Assembly (NCBI GenBank): GCA_023957155.1
Contig: JAMLHK010000009.1
Coordinates: forward strand, 1 to 64,000
Source: Chitinophagaceae bacterium
GTDB taxonomy: Bacteria; Bacteroidota; Bacteroidia; Chitinophagales; Chitinophagaceae
Length of the DNA: 64,000 nt
Direction of reading: 5' to 3'
In this document: piece by piece, positions 9,233 through 18,063 of the stretch
How positions within the stretch are numbered: position 1 is the first letter of the stretch
Layout of the letters: each line of letters starts with the position of its first letter
The notes under the pieces: model-generated
What the model was told of the DNA's origin: nothing
The model's input: the letters and a program-made list of their open reading frames with translations, nothing else
The model's database searches: none
Program-made: the position numbers and the translations under genes

Positions 9233-10144
9233 ATGGAAGCCTTACGGGAATATTTTCTGATACTGCTTAGCACACCGGTATACATTGTAATTATTGGCCT
9301 GGAAATATTACTGAGCAATTACAGCCATAAAAAAGTATACGATTGGAAGGACTCTGCCCGGAACATTTACCTGATGCTCCTGAACAGCGGGGTAGATCTG
9401 TTATTCCGTACCATATATCTCCTTGTATTAGACTTTTTTTATGACCATCACTTAGTTTCTTTCGGTAACGTTGTAGTTTACTGGTTTTTACTGCTCCTGC
9501 TGGAAGATTTCCTGTATTACTGGCTGCACCGTTTTGACCATGAAATCCGTTTTTTCTGGGCAGTACATGTTACGCACCATTCTTCAGACCAGATGAACCT
9601 TACCGTAGGATTCCGTTCCTCGGTATTTCAGCCCCTTTATCGTTTTATATATTTTATTCCTCTCACCCTGCTCGGATTTAAACCGTTAGATATCTTATTC
9701 ATCTATTCTGCCACCCAGATCTGGGGTATCCTGGTACACACCGAATTCGTAAAGAAATTAGGCTGGTTAGAATATGTTTTAGTTACCCCCTCTCATCATC
9801 GTGTTCATCACGCTTCAAATCCCAAATACTTAGATAAGAATATGGGTATGTTTTTGATTATCTGGGATAAGATGTTCGGCACTTTTCAGCAGGAGCTGCC
9901 GGAAGACCGGTATCAGCCGATCCGCTACGGCTTAACCCACCCGCTTACCGACAAAACGCCTGCCAACCTCGTATTTCATGAATGGAGGGCTATCTGGCAG
10001 GATATAAAAAGAACTGATATCACCTGGAAACATAAAATTGCCTATCTTTTTGGTCCTCCGGGCTGGAGCCACGATGGCAGCCGGCATACCAGTGAAGAAC
10101 TGAGAGAAAAGGAAAACACAAAACCCCTGCCGGGAAAAGCATAG
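9233..10144 (+). CDS. Sterol desaturase/fatty acid hydroxylase family protein
   Basis: A 303-residue integral-membrane di-iron oxygenase. The histidine boxes that bind the two irons are all present: HRFDHE, HVTHHSSD and HRVHHASN, set between hydrophobic segments (about residues 8-27, 45-70, 80-100, 130-160). Members add hydroxyl groups to or desaturate lipids such as fatty acids, carotenoids or sterol-like molecules. In Bacteroidota the substrate may be a sphingolipid or glycine lipid, but this cannot be read here. The gene is single, with a TATTTTTG box just upstream. Confidence 0.88.
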   Translation: MEALREYFLILLSTPVYIVIIGLEILLSNYSHKKVYDWKDSARNIYLMLLNSGVDLLFRTIYLLVLDFFYDHHLVSFGNVVVYWFLLLLLEDFLYYWLHRFDHEIRFFWAVHVTHHSSDQMNLTVGFRSSVFQPLYRFIYFIPLTLLGFKPLDILFIYSATQIWGILVHTEFVKKLGWLEYVLVTPSHHRVHHASNPKYLDKNMGMFLIIWDKMFGTFQQELPEDRYQPIRYGLTHPLTDKTPANLVFHEWRAIWQDIKRTDITWKHKIAYLFGPPGWSHDGSRHTSEELREKENTKPLPGKA

Positions 10145-10231
10145 TCTTCGTCAAAAGTAAAGTACCACAGGCCGTTATCCACACAGATGGGTCTGCTTTG
10201 CACAACCTGTTTTACATCTGGTGCTTTATCC

Positions 10232-10239
10232 TAAATTTG
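10232..10239 (+). promoter_or_regulatory. TAnnTTTG -7 box for gcvP
   Basis: TAAATTTG matches the Bacteroidota -7 consensus and lies 34 bases before the gcvP ATG, the expected place for a short leader. Confidence 0.5.
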
Positions 10240-10273
10240 CACTTCTTTTCAAAAAAAGTACAACGCAATTTCT

Positions 10274-13177
10274 ATGAATGTATTTGATTTTCAGGCAAAT
10301 GAGTTTCGTACACGACATATTGGACCTAATAAATCAGATAGCCGGAAAATGCTTGAAACCATTGGTGTTTCATCATTAGATGAGCTGATTGACAAAACAG
10401 TTCCCTCATCTATCCGTCTCAATACGGCACTAAACCTGCCTTCTCCCCTGAATGAATACGAGTTTTTACAGCAAGTGAAAGCCACCGCACAACTGAATAA
10501 AGTATTCAAAACATATATCGGGCAGGGCTATTACGGCACAATCACTCCTTCCGTAATTCAACGGAATATCTTTGAGAACCCCGGATGGTATACACAGTAT
10601 ACTCCTTACCAGGCAGAGATTTCCCAGGGAAGATTGGAGAGTCTGCTGAATTTTCAAACCGTAGTGGCTGATCTCACCGCATTACCCTTTACGAATGCTT
10701 CCCTGTTGGATGAAGCCACCGCAGCCGCCGAAGCCATGGCCATGCTCTTTCATCATGTCAATAAATCCGCTGCACTCACGAAGCCCAGGTTTTTTGTAGA
10801 TACCGCTTTATTTCCACAGACCATTGACGTGCTGATCACCCGGGCTGTACCGATAGGTGTGGAACTTGTATTTGGCGATTACAGGCAGGCTGACCCGGAT
10901 GATCGTTTTTTTGGCGCCATCGTTCAATACCCTGATAACAACGGATCAGTAAACGATTACCGGAATTTTATTAATAAAGTTCATGCCGTTAACGGGTTTG
11001 TAGTAATGGCAACCGATCTGCTGGCGCTTACCCTGCTTACCCCGCCGGGTGAACTGGGAGCCGATATTGCCGTTGGCTCCGCCCAGCGTTTTGGTGTGCC
11101 GGTAGGATTCGGCGGGCCGCATGCCGCTTTCTTTGCCACCAAAGAAGAGTTTAAAAGAAATATGCCCGGCAGGATCATCGGGGTAAGTATTGATGCTGAA
11201 GGCAACAGGGCGCTGAGAATGGCTTTGCAAACCCGGGAACAGCACATTAAAAGAGAAAAAGCCACTTCTAATATATGTACCGCCCAGGCCCTGCTGGCCA
11301 ATATGGCAGCAATGTATGCCGTGTATCACGGTCCCGAAAGACTGAGATCCATTGCCACCCGAATAACCATTCTGGCAAAAACCTTAGCAGACGGATTACA
11401 TGAACTGGGGTATACCAACCTGAATACCTACTACTTTGATACCCTGAAAATAGAAGTGAACGATACTTCAAGAATAAGATCAATTGCAGAAGATAATAAA
11501 CTGAATTTCAGGTATTTTGGCGAGAAGCATATTGGTATTTCTATAGATGAAACCACCTCTCAGAAAGACCTGCTTGATATCTTATATGTATTTGCGGAAG
11601 CCTCCGGTCACAGCGGTGTTTCTCTTACGGTAAGTGAGGATGCCATCCCCCACAACATACCGGATTATGCTACACGTAAAAGCAGTTATCTTACCCACCC
11701 GGTTTTTAACACCCACCACAGCGAGAGCCAGATGATGCGGTATATCCGGTTCCTTGAAAGCAAAGACCTGTCTCTTGTTACTTCAATGATCTCCTTAGGG
11801 AGCTGTACAATGAAGCTGAATGCAGCTACGGAAATGATACCGGTCAGCTGGCCTGAATTTGCACATATCCATCCTTTTGCTCCCCATGATCAAACCCGGG
11901 GCTACCGGCAGATCATTGACGAACTGGCTAAACACCTCTGTATCATTACCGGGCTTGATGCCTGTAGTCTTCAACCCAACAGCGGGGCACAGGGCGAATT
12001 TGCAGGATTACTGACCATTAGAAATTATCACCAGGCAAAGGGAGAAGGTCACCGGAATGTGGTTCTGATCCCCATTTCAGCTCACGGTACGAATCCTGCA
12101 TCTGCGGTACTCGCAGGATTAAAAGTAGTTGTAGTGAAAAGCGATAGTGAAGGACATATTGATGTAGCCGATTTAGAAGCGAAAGCAGGGCAATACGCAT
12201 CTTCATTAGCGGCGCTGATGGTAACTTACCCTTCTACCCACGGTGTGTTTGAAGAAAGTATAAAACAGATCTGCCAGATCGTGCATGACCACGGCGGGCA
12301 GGTTTACATGGACGGTGCAAACATGAATGCCCAATGCGGGCTTACATCACCCGGTACAATCGGCGCTGATGTCTGTCACCTGAACTTACATAAAACCTTT
12401 GCTATACCCCATGGCGGGGGTGGTCCCGGTGTAGGACCGATCTGTGTAAAAGCCCATCTTACCCCTTACCTGCCCTCCCATATAGCAACAGGGGTTCCGG
12501 CTAACCATAACGGGCATACGCAATTTCACGCCGTAAGCGCAGCTCCCTATGGATCGGCATCTATCCTGCTAATCAGCTATGCCTATATCCAAATGCTTGG
12601 AGGTGAAGGATTGAAAGCAGCAACGGAACATGCTATTTTAAACGCCAACTATATGAGGGTGCGGCTGGAAAAATACTTTAGCATACTGTACCTGGGTACT
12701 CATGGCACCTGTGCCCACGAGTTTATCGTGGATCTTCGTCCGTTTAAAACCAGCTCCGGGATAGAAGGAGAAGACGTGGCTAAACGATTAATGGATTATG
12801 GATTTCACGCACCAACATTAAGCTTTCCCGTGCCCGGTACCGTAATGATCGAACCTACGGAAAGTGAAGACAAAGCCGAATTAGACCGTTTTTGCGATGC
12901 CATGATCAGTATATATCATGAAATAAAAGCGGTGGAAGACGGTAAATCTGATAAAACAGATAACCCGCTGAAGAATGCACCTCACACGATGCAGTCCGTA
13001 TGCTCCGATAAATGGACACACCCTTACAGCCGCCGGGAGGCCTCATTTCCATTACCTTATGTTACCCAAAATAAATTTTGGCCAAGCGTGTCCAGGGTAA
13101 ACAACACGTATGGCGACCGGAACCTGGTCTGCACCTGTGAGCCGGTGGAGAGCTATATGGAAGTGGAGAACGGTTGA
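10274..13177 (+). CDS. gcvP: Glycine dehydrogenase (aminomethyl-transferring), P-protein
   Basis: The 967-residue single-chain P-protein of the glycine cleavage system decarboxylates glycine and loads the aminomethyl group onto the lipoyl H-protein. It has the usual two PLP-fold halves. The N-terminal half starts RTRHIGP; the C-terminal half carries [15 protein letters not shown], the pyridoxal-phosphate lysine at about residue 707 in [17 protein letters not shown], and the glycine-rich loop after it. The gcvT and gcvH genes are not in the window, so the system is dispersed, as is common in Bacteroidota. No glycine riboswitch is visible in the 130-base upstream gap. Confidence 0.96.
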   Translation: MNVFDFQANEFRTRHIGPNKSDSRKMLETIGVSSLDELIDKTVPSSIRLNTALNLPSPLNEYEFLQQVKATAQLNKVFKTYIGQGYYGTITPSVIQRNIFENPGWYTQYTPYQAEISQGRLESLLNFQTVVADLTALPFTNASLLDEATAAAEAMAMLFHHVNKSAALTKPRFFVDTALFPQTIDVLITRAVPIGVELVFGDYRQADPDDRFFGAIVQYPDNNGSVNDYRNFINKVHAVNGFVVMATDLLALTLLTPPGELGADIAVGSAQRFGVPVGFGGPHAAFFATKEEFKRNMPGRIIGVSIDAEGNRALRMALQTREQHIKREKATSNICTAQALLANMAAMYAVYHGPERLRSIATRITILAKTLADGLHELGYTNLNTYYFDTLKIEVNDTSRIRSIAEDNKLNFRYFGEKHIGISIDETTSQKDLLDILYVFAEASGHSGVSLTVSEDAIPHNIPDYATRKSSYLTHPVFNTHHSESQMMRYIRFLESKDLSLVTSMISLGSCTMKLNAATEMIPVSWPEFAHIHPFAPHDQTRGYRQIIDELAKHLCIITGLDACSLQPNSGAQGEFAGLLTIRNYHQAKGEGHRNVVLIPISAHGTNPASAVLAGLKVVVVKSDSEGHIDVADLEAKAGQYASSLAALMVTYPSTHGVFEESIKQICQIVHDHGGQVYMDGANMNAQCGLTSPGTIGADVCHLNLHKTFAIPHGGGGPGVGPICVKAHLTPYLPSHIATGVPANHNGHTQFHAVSAAPYGSASILLISYAYIQMLGGEGLKAATEHAILNANYMRVRLEKYFSILYLGTHGTCAHEFIVDLRPFKTSSGIEGEDVAKRLMDYGFHAPTLSFPVPGTVMIEPTESEDKAELDRFCDAMISIYHEIKAVEDGKSDKTDNPLKNAPHTMQSVCSDKWTHPYSRREASFPLPYVTQNKFWPSVSRVNNTYGDRNLVCTCEPVESYMEVENG

Positions 13178-13210
13178 GGATAATTAACATTATGCGGCCA
13201 AATTATAATC

Positions 13211-13576
13211 TTAGATAGCAGACTGTGTTCTATTACCATAAGCACAATGCCTGCAATTATTTTTGCAGCAATATCCTCTTTGCAAATGATACAATTCAGT
13301 AAAAACAAAATAGCCGTTATCAAAATAATAGTGCAAGCCTTCCACCATCAATTCCCTTTGTTTAGGGAAATCATGAAGCAAGCTAAATTGAACCATTTTG
13401 TCAATGTCCTCCATACACCTGCTGCACAGGCAATCATCGTATGAAGTAGATTGCAAAAAGGTTTGGGTATCATCAGAAACCCGGACACTGTTGCACTGAC
13501 AATTAGCTATATCTCCAACCTTACATTCAAACAATGCTCCGCAACGCTGGCAATATTTACTTTCATGCTTACACAT
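13211..13576 (-). CDS. Cysteine-rich protein, CWC-like and DUF5522-like halves fused
   Basis: The 121-residue product has 16 cysteines. Residues about 1-58 resemble the cysteine-rich CWC family (CQRCGALFECK, then CQC and CLCSRCM). Residues about 75-115 resemble DUF5522 (YYFDNGYFVFTELYHLQRGYC then CKNNCRHCAYG). The two modules are often separate small proteins in Bacteroidota; here they form one chain. The cysteines suggest metal binding; nothing else about its function can be said. The gene is on the minus strand, convergent with gcvP. Confidence 0.7.
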   Translation of the reverse strand: MCKHESKYCQRCGALFECKVGDIANCQCNSVRVSDDTQTFLQSTSYDDCLCSRCMEDIDKMVQFSLLHDFPKQRELMVEGLHYYFDNGYFVFTELYHLQRGYCCKNNCRHCAYGNRTQSAI

Positions 13577-13656
13577 ATTGCTGCCCTAACACCCGAATGA
13601 TGATAAAGGAAAGATTGATTTTTTGCATTCCTGTTACGTAATAATATGTAAAATGG

Positions 13657-13706
13657 GGCTGACCAAAAAGTCCGTTGAATCACAATAAAGACCTTTTTGG
13701 TCAGCC
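13657..13706. terminator. 14-bp perfect inverted repeat after metE
   Basis: GGCTGACCAAAAAG (13657-13670) pairs perfectly with CTTTTTGGTCAGCC (13693-13706) across a 22-base loop. It begins six bases after the metE stop on the minus strand, where a terminator is expected. The T-tract is part of the stem rather than a tail, so a classical Rho-independent terminator is only one reading; it might also be a mobile-element end. Confidence 0.5.
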
Positions 13707-13712
13707 TGCCAT

Positions 13713-16022
13713 TCAGACCGTTATCAATTGCCTTAGTTCTTTCGCTGCGCCTATCATCTCAATCAATGCCGTTCTTGTTTCTTCCCAACCCCTTGTTTTT
13801 AATCCGCAATCAGGATTTATCCAAAGCTGTTCTGGCGGAATAACTGCTTTTGCTTTTTCTATCAGCGTAATCATTTCCTGTTTTGATGGTACGCGTGGCG
13901 AATGAATATCGTACACCCCGGGGCCAATTTCATTGGGATATTTGAAATCAGCAAAAGCATCAAGCAATTCCATTTGTGAGCGTGACGTTTCAATGGTAAT
14001 TACATCGGCATCCATACCTGCAATGCTTTCTATAATATCATTGAACTCGGAATAACACATGTGCGTATGGATCTGGGTTTCGTCCTTCACACCGCTTGCC
14101 GCAATACGAAAAGCCCTTACCGCCCAATCCAGGTATTCCTGCCAGTTTTCCTTTCGTAACGGCAGTCCTTCACGGATAGCAGGTTCGTCAATCTGGATAA
14201 TGCGAATACCCGCTTTTTCCAGATCAATGACTTCATCCCTTATGGCTAATGCGATCTGTGTGCAGGTTTCACTCCGCGGCTGGTCATTACGTACAAAGCT
14301 CCATTGCAATATGGTAACGGGCCCTGTCAGCATCCCTTTCATCCATTTGGAGGTAAGGGATTGTGCATAACTGCTCCATCCTACGGTCATCGGTTCAGGG
14401 CGATAAACATCACCGAAAATTATAGGAGGCTTTACACAACGGCTGCCATAGCTCTGTACCCAGCCGTTTTCCGTAAAAGCAAATCCTGCTAATTGTTCAC
14501 CAAAATATTCTACCATGTCATTGCGTTCAAATTCACCATGCACCAAAACGTCTATGCCGATTTCTTCCTGCCAGCGTATCGCTTTTTCCGTTTCGTCTTT
14601 TAGCAATTGATTATACTGTTCACCGGTTAATTCCCCTTTTTTCCATTTGGCGCGCCAGCTCCTTACCTCTTTTGTTTGCGGAAATGAGCCGATCGTAGTG
14701 GTTGGGAACAGGGGAAGCCGTAATGTGGCACGTTGTTTCTCTTTTCTTACCTCAAAAGTATTACTGCGTTTTGCCTCCTTTTCCGTTATAGCGGCAACTC
14801 TTTCCTTAACTTCTGCAGTATGGATCAACAAAGATGTTTCCCGGAGCTGCTGCGTCCTGATATTTTCCTGCAATTTGATGTTTGCCGCTTCACTGTCTTT
14901 ATCATCGGCTAATTGCTTCAATAGTACAATCTCCTCTAATTTTTGCTTAGCAAAAGCCAGCCACTGCTTTATTTCAGGACGGAGCTTCACTTCAAAATCC
15001 AAATCGCATGGCGAATGTAATAAGGAGCATGACGGGGCAATCCATACCCTTTCCTTATCCATCTTTTCAACGGCTTTATCAATTAATGAAAGCGATTGTT
15101 TAAAATCATTCTTCCAGATATTCCTGCCGTCAATGACGCCCAGCGATAAATGCATTTTTGACTTTACAAAATCCGTTTCCAGTATATCATTTAACTGAGA
15201 AGGACAACGTACCAGGTCAAGATGCAATGTATGCAGGGGCAATGCTAATACCGTTTGCAGATTATTTCCGTAACACTCAAAATAGCTTGTAAGAATAATT
15301 TGCAGATCAGGAAATTTTGCCTTGATCGCCTGATATGTTTTCGTAAATGCACCCCGTTCGGCATCTGAAAGATTTAGCGATAAACAGGGTTCATCAAACT
15401 GAATAAAGTAAGCGCCGTTTTCATCCAGACGTTTCAACACCTCAAAATAAACAGGCAATAAGCTATCCAAAAGCTCAAGCCTGTTAAACCCGGCTTCTTT
15501 TTCCTTCCCCAGTAACAAAAATGAAACAGGGCCTAACAACACCGGCTTCGCCTGAAAACCGCCGCGCTTTGCTTCTGCAAATTCATTCACTATTTTATTG
15601 TGAAAGAAAGAAAACTTTTGATTTGTCTTAAATTCAGGAACAATATAATGATAATTGGTATCGAACCATTTCGTCATTTCCATAGCAGGAATATCGTCAT
15701 CATTTTTTTGATACCCTCTTGCCATAGCAAACAGCAGATCAAGATGATTGACCTGTTTCTTTTCTATTAAGGAATGAAAACGTTCAGGAATGGCGCCCGT
15801 CATTAAACAGGTATCTAATACATGATCATAAAAGGAAAAATCATTACAGGGTACCCAGTCTATACCCGCATCTTTTTGTAACAGCCAGTTAAACCGGCGA
15901 ATGGATTGGCCCGTCTGCTCCAGTTCGTGAGCAGAAATTTTACCCGCCCAATAGGCTTCATTGGCTTTTTTAAGTTCACGGTGATTACCTATGCGTGGGT
16001 AACCCAAATTGTGTGTTTGCAT
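13713..16022 (-). CDS. metE: Cobalamin-independent methionine synthase
   Basis: MetE moves a methyl group from 5-methyltetrahydropteroyl-triglutamate to homocysteine without vitamin B12. The 769-residue, two-barrel length is standard. The start MQTHNLGYPRIG, the phosphate-contacting TTTIGSFPQT (start of the second barrel), the zinc-ligand stretch IHTHMCYSEF and the late NPDCGLKTRGW are all present. A cobalamin riboswitch lies in its leader (16182-16344), so synthesis should fall when B12 is plentiful; that implies a B12-dependent MetH elsewhere in the genome. It is preceded on the same strand by pepT, beyond the riboswitch and its own -7 box. Confidence 0.97.
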   Translation of the reverse strand: MQTHNLGYPRIGNHRELKKANEAYWAGKISAHELEQTGQSIRRFNWLLQKDAGIDWVPCNDFSFYDHVLDTCLMTGAIPERFHSLIEKKQVNHLDLLFAMARGYQKNDDDIPAMEMTKWFDTNYHYIVPEFKTNQKFSFFHNKIVNEFAEAKRGGFQAKPVLLGPVSFLLLGKEKEAGFNRLELLDSLLPVYFEVLKRLDENGAYFIQFDEPCLSLNLSDAERGAFTKTYQAIKAKFPDLQIILTSYFECYGNNLQTVLALPLHTLHLDLVRCPSQLNDILETDFVKSKMHLSLGVIDGRNIWKNDFKQSLSLIDKAVEKMDKERVWIAPSCSLLHSPCDLDFEVKLRPEIKQWLAFAKQKLEEIVLLKQLADDKDSEAANIKLQENIRTQQLRETSLLIHTAEVKERVAAITEKEAKRSNTFEVRKEKQRATLRLPLFPTTTIGSFPQTKEVRSWRAKWKKGELTGEQYNQLLKDETEKAIRWQEEIGIDVLVHGEFERNDMVEYFGEQLAGFAFTENGWVQSYGSRCVKPPIIFGDVYRPEPMTVGWSSYAQSLTSKWMKGMLTGPVTILQWSFVRNDQPRSETCTQIALAIRDEVIDLEKAGIRIIQIDEPAIREGLPLRKENWQEYLDWAVRAFRIAASGVKDETQIHTHMCYSEFNDIIESIAGMDADVITIETSRSQMELLDAFADFKYPNEIGPGVYDIHSPRVPSKQEMITLIEKAKAVIPPEQLWINPDCGLKTRGWEETRTALIEMIGAAKELRQLITV

Positions 16023-16181
16023 TTTTTGTTTTTAAAATCGTGAAACAATATTTATGCTTTTGCAAACAGCACAGCCACACAATAAAAAAGAGAATAGAAT
16101 AAAACGGGATTATCCTTAAGAAGGAAAATTATTCAATACCCGACCTGCTTTTATCGTGAAAGCTGTGTCATTGAGATAAAG

Positions 16182-16344
16182 GCAAGTATCCTGGCTTGTA
16201 ACATTTTACCTCCTTCTCATCCCGGCTAAGGCGGAACAATGGATATTTTGGTAAAATCTTTTTGCGTTACTTACAGTTGCACGTCAGCCCGTGATTCACA
16301 CACGGTTCCTTTTTAACCCCGATATTATCGGCGACCAATACCTG
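16182..16344 (-). ncRNA. Cobalamin (B12) riboswitch in the metE leader
   Basis: Read on the minus strand, the conserved B12-aptamer blocks appear in order. They are the P1 5' arm CAGGTAT at the upper end, a P2 hairpin CCGATA/TATCGG (16319-16331), the core GGGCTGACGTGCAACTGTAA (around 16270-16290), and the 3' B12 box AGCCAGGATACTTGCC (16181-16196), whose ATACTTG closes P1. It lies 160 bases upstream of metE. The expression platform is not obvious; a weak TCCTT/AAGGA hairpin follows, and control could act on transcription or translation. Confidence 0.9.
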
Positions 16345-16369
16345 ATTGATTGTATGCAAAGAACGGCGG

Positions 16370-16377
16370 CAAAGATA
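16370..16377 (-). promoter_or_regulatory. TAnnTTTG -7 box for the riboswitch-metE transcript
   Basis: On the minus strand TATCTTTG lies 25 bases before the riboswitch P1 stem, so transcription from it would include the entire aptamer. No clear -33 element is seen. Confidence 0.55.
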
Positions 16378-16468
16378 GGGATTAAAACAAAGGGACACAC
16401 ATCATACCTGCTGATATACACCCGGTTTCAGATAAAGTTTTTTACCCTGCCTGCCGGTCATGCGCATT

Positions 16469-17716
16469 TCAGCCTCTTTCCTCCCATATCATAGCCAGGT
16501 GAACAAGCGTCTCCACGCTTTTTTGCATATCCTGCACACTTACATATTCATGCTTGCCATGAAACGCCATTTCTCCGGTAAACAAATTGGGACAGGGTAA
16601 GCCCATGAAGGACAATCTTGATCCATCCGTTCCGCCTCTTGCGCTGCTCAAAACGGGTTGTATACCGGCCCGCTTCATTGCCGCTATGGCATACTCACCC
16701 ACCTTAGGGTATTGATTTAATATTTCTTTCATGTTCCGGTACTGCTCCTTCACTTCGAGGGATGCCTTAGCCCCGTTAAACCGGGTAAGGATTTCACCCG
16801 CTTTACGCTTCAACCAGGTTGCATATTCCTCAAGCCTGGAGGTATCGAAATCACGCAGGATAAACTCAATGCTCACGTTCTCTGCTATACCATTAATATG
16901 AACAGGATGAACAAAACCCTCCCTGCCCCCGGTAGCTTCAGGACACAGCCGGTCGGAAGGCAAAGATTCCAGAAAAGCGGAAGCCACCTTAATGGCATTT
17001 ATCATTTTACCCTTAGCGTAACCCGGGTGTGCACTAACCCCGGTGAAAGTAACCGTTACGCTGTCAGCCGAAAAAGTTTCGTCTTCAAACATACCCCTTT
17101 CGCCCCCATCCAGCGTATAACCAAAATCGGCGCCCAGTTTCTTCACATCTACTTTATCTACTCCCCTGCCGATTTCCTCATCGGGAGTAAATAATATTTT
17201 TATATTCCCGTGCTTAGCCTCCGGGTGTGTGGTAAAAAAATGCAGCATATCCATAATCACTGCGATGCCGGACTTATCATCCGCACCCAGTAAAGTAGTC
17301 CCTGAGGCCGTAATAATATCCTCCCCGATCTTCTTTTTTAAATAAGGATGATCCGCTACCCGGATCACCTGCCCGGGATCATCAGGCAAAACAATATCGC
17401 TTCCGTCATAATTTTGATGCAGCAGCGGCTTTACTCCTTCGCCGCTGCAATCAGGTGAAGTATCAACATGCGAACAGAAGCAAATAACCGGAGTGGCTTT
17501 ACCGGTATTGGATGTAAGCGTAGCATACACATACCCATATTCATCCAGCACCGCATCCGTGATGCCCATAGCATGTAATTCGTTAACCAGCAGGCGGGAC
17601 AGCTCCTTCTGCTTTTCGGTTGAAGGAAATGTGGCCGACTGCGGATCCGACCGGGTATCTATTTTTACGTAACGCATAAACCGGTCTGCAACCGTAAAAC
17701 GATATTCATTAAACAT
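16469..17716 (-). CDS. pepT: Peptidase T (tripeptidase, M20 family)
   Basis: A cytosolic zinc aminotripeptidase of 415 residues, the normal size. Metal-binding motifs are visible in order: CFCSHVDTSPD, LLGADDKSGIAVI, FTPDEEIGRGVD, YTLDGGERG and, near the end, FHGKHEYVSVQDM. SARGGTDGSRLSFMGLPCPNL is the substrate-binding segment of PepT. It removes the N-terminal residue of tripeptides for amino-acid recycling. It is upstream of metE on the same strand, but a separate -7 box and riboswitch intervene, so it is probably its own unit. Confidence 0.95.
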   Translation of the reverse strand: MFNEYRFTVADRFMRYVKIDTRSDPQSATFPSTEKQKELSRLLVNELHAMGITDAVLDEYGYVYATLTSNTGKATPVICFCSHVDTSPDCSGEGVKPLLHQNYDGSDIVLPDDPGQVIRVADHPYLKKKIGEDIITASGTTLLGADDKSGIAVIMDMLHFFTTHPEAKHGNIKILFTPDEEIGRGVDKVDVKKLGADFGYTLDGGERGMFEDETFSADSVTVTFTGVSAHPGYAKGKMINAIKVASAFLESLPSDRLCPEATGGREGFVHPVHINGIAENVSIEFILRDFDTSRLEEYATWLKRKAGEILTRFNGAKASLEVKEQYRNMKEILNQYPKVGEYAIAAMKRAGIQPVLSSARGGTDGSRLSFMGLPCPNLFTGEMAFHGKHEYVSVQDMQKSVETLVHLAMIWEERG

Positions 17717-18063
17717 AGTATTAATTTTAGTATTATGTTAACCGTAACATGCCGCATCATTTTGTGAATAGTGAGTAGTCAGTGGTGGGTGGTGAATAAA
17801 TTCACTACTGACAATTACCCATACACCCGGACAATACGACATGTTATAATTAACTTAGAATCAGTTTATTTTTCAACCGGCGCAAAGATCAATAAAATGT
17901 AAATTAACTAATGTAAACTTTCTGCCGTGCTGTTGCGATTAGTCAATAAAAAAGAGCCGGTCAATACCTATTTCCCTACAAATTCGTTATTTACAGAAAA
18001 ATATTCTATTATTTTGATCTTATAATAAAGTCCAGGCTATACTGCTTCAGGTAAATATATTGT
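17717..18063. other. 347-base gap between pepT and the histidine kinase
   Basis: This divergent gap has no gene. It holds a GT-rich stretch (17768-17795) followed by a partly complementary CACTACTGAC, giving one weak hairpin, and AT-rich sequence closer to the kinase. No convincing TAnnTTTG box was found for either flanking gene. Confidence 0.4.

Noticed and set aside
10274-10509. Glycine riboswitch before gcvP
   Set aside because: The upstream gap is only about 130 bases and shows no glycine aptamer core; a simple promoter box is present.
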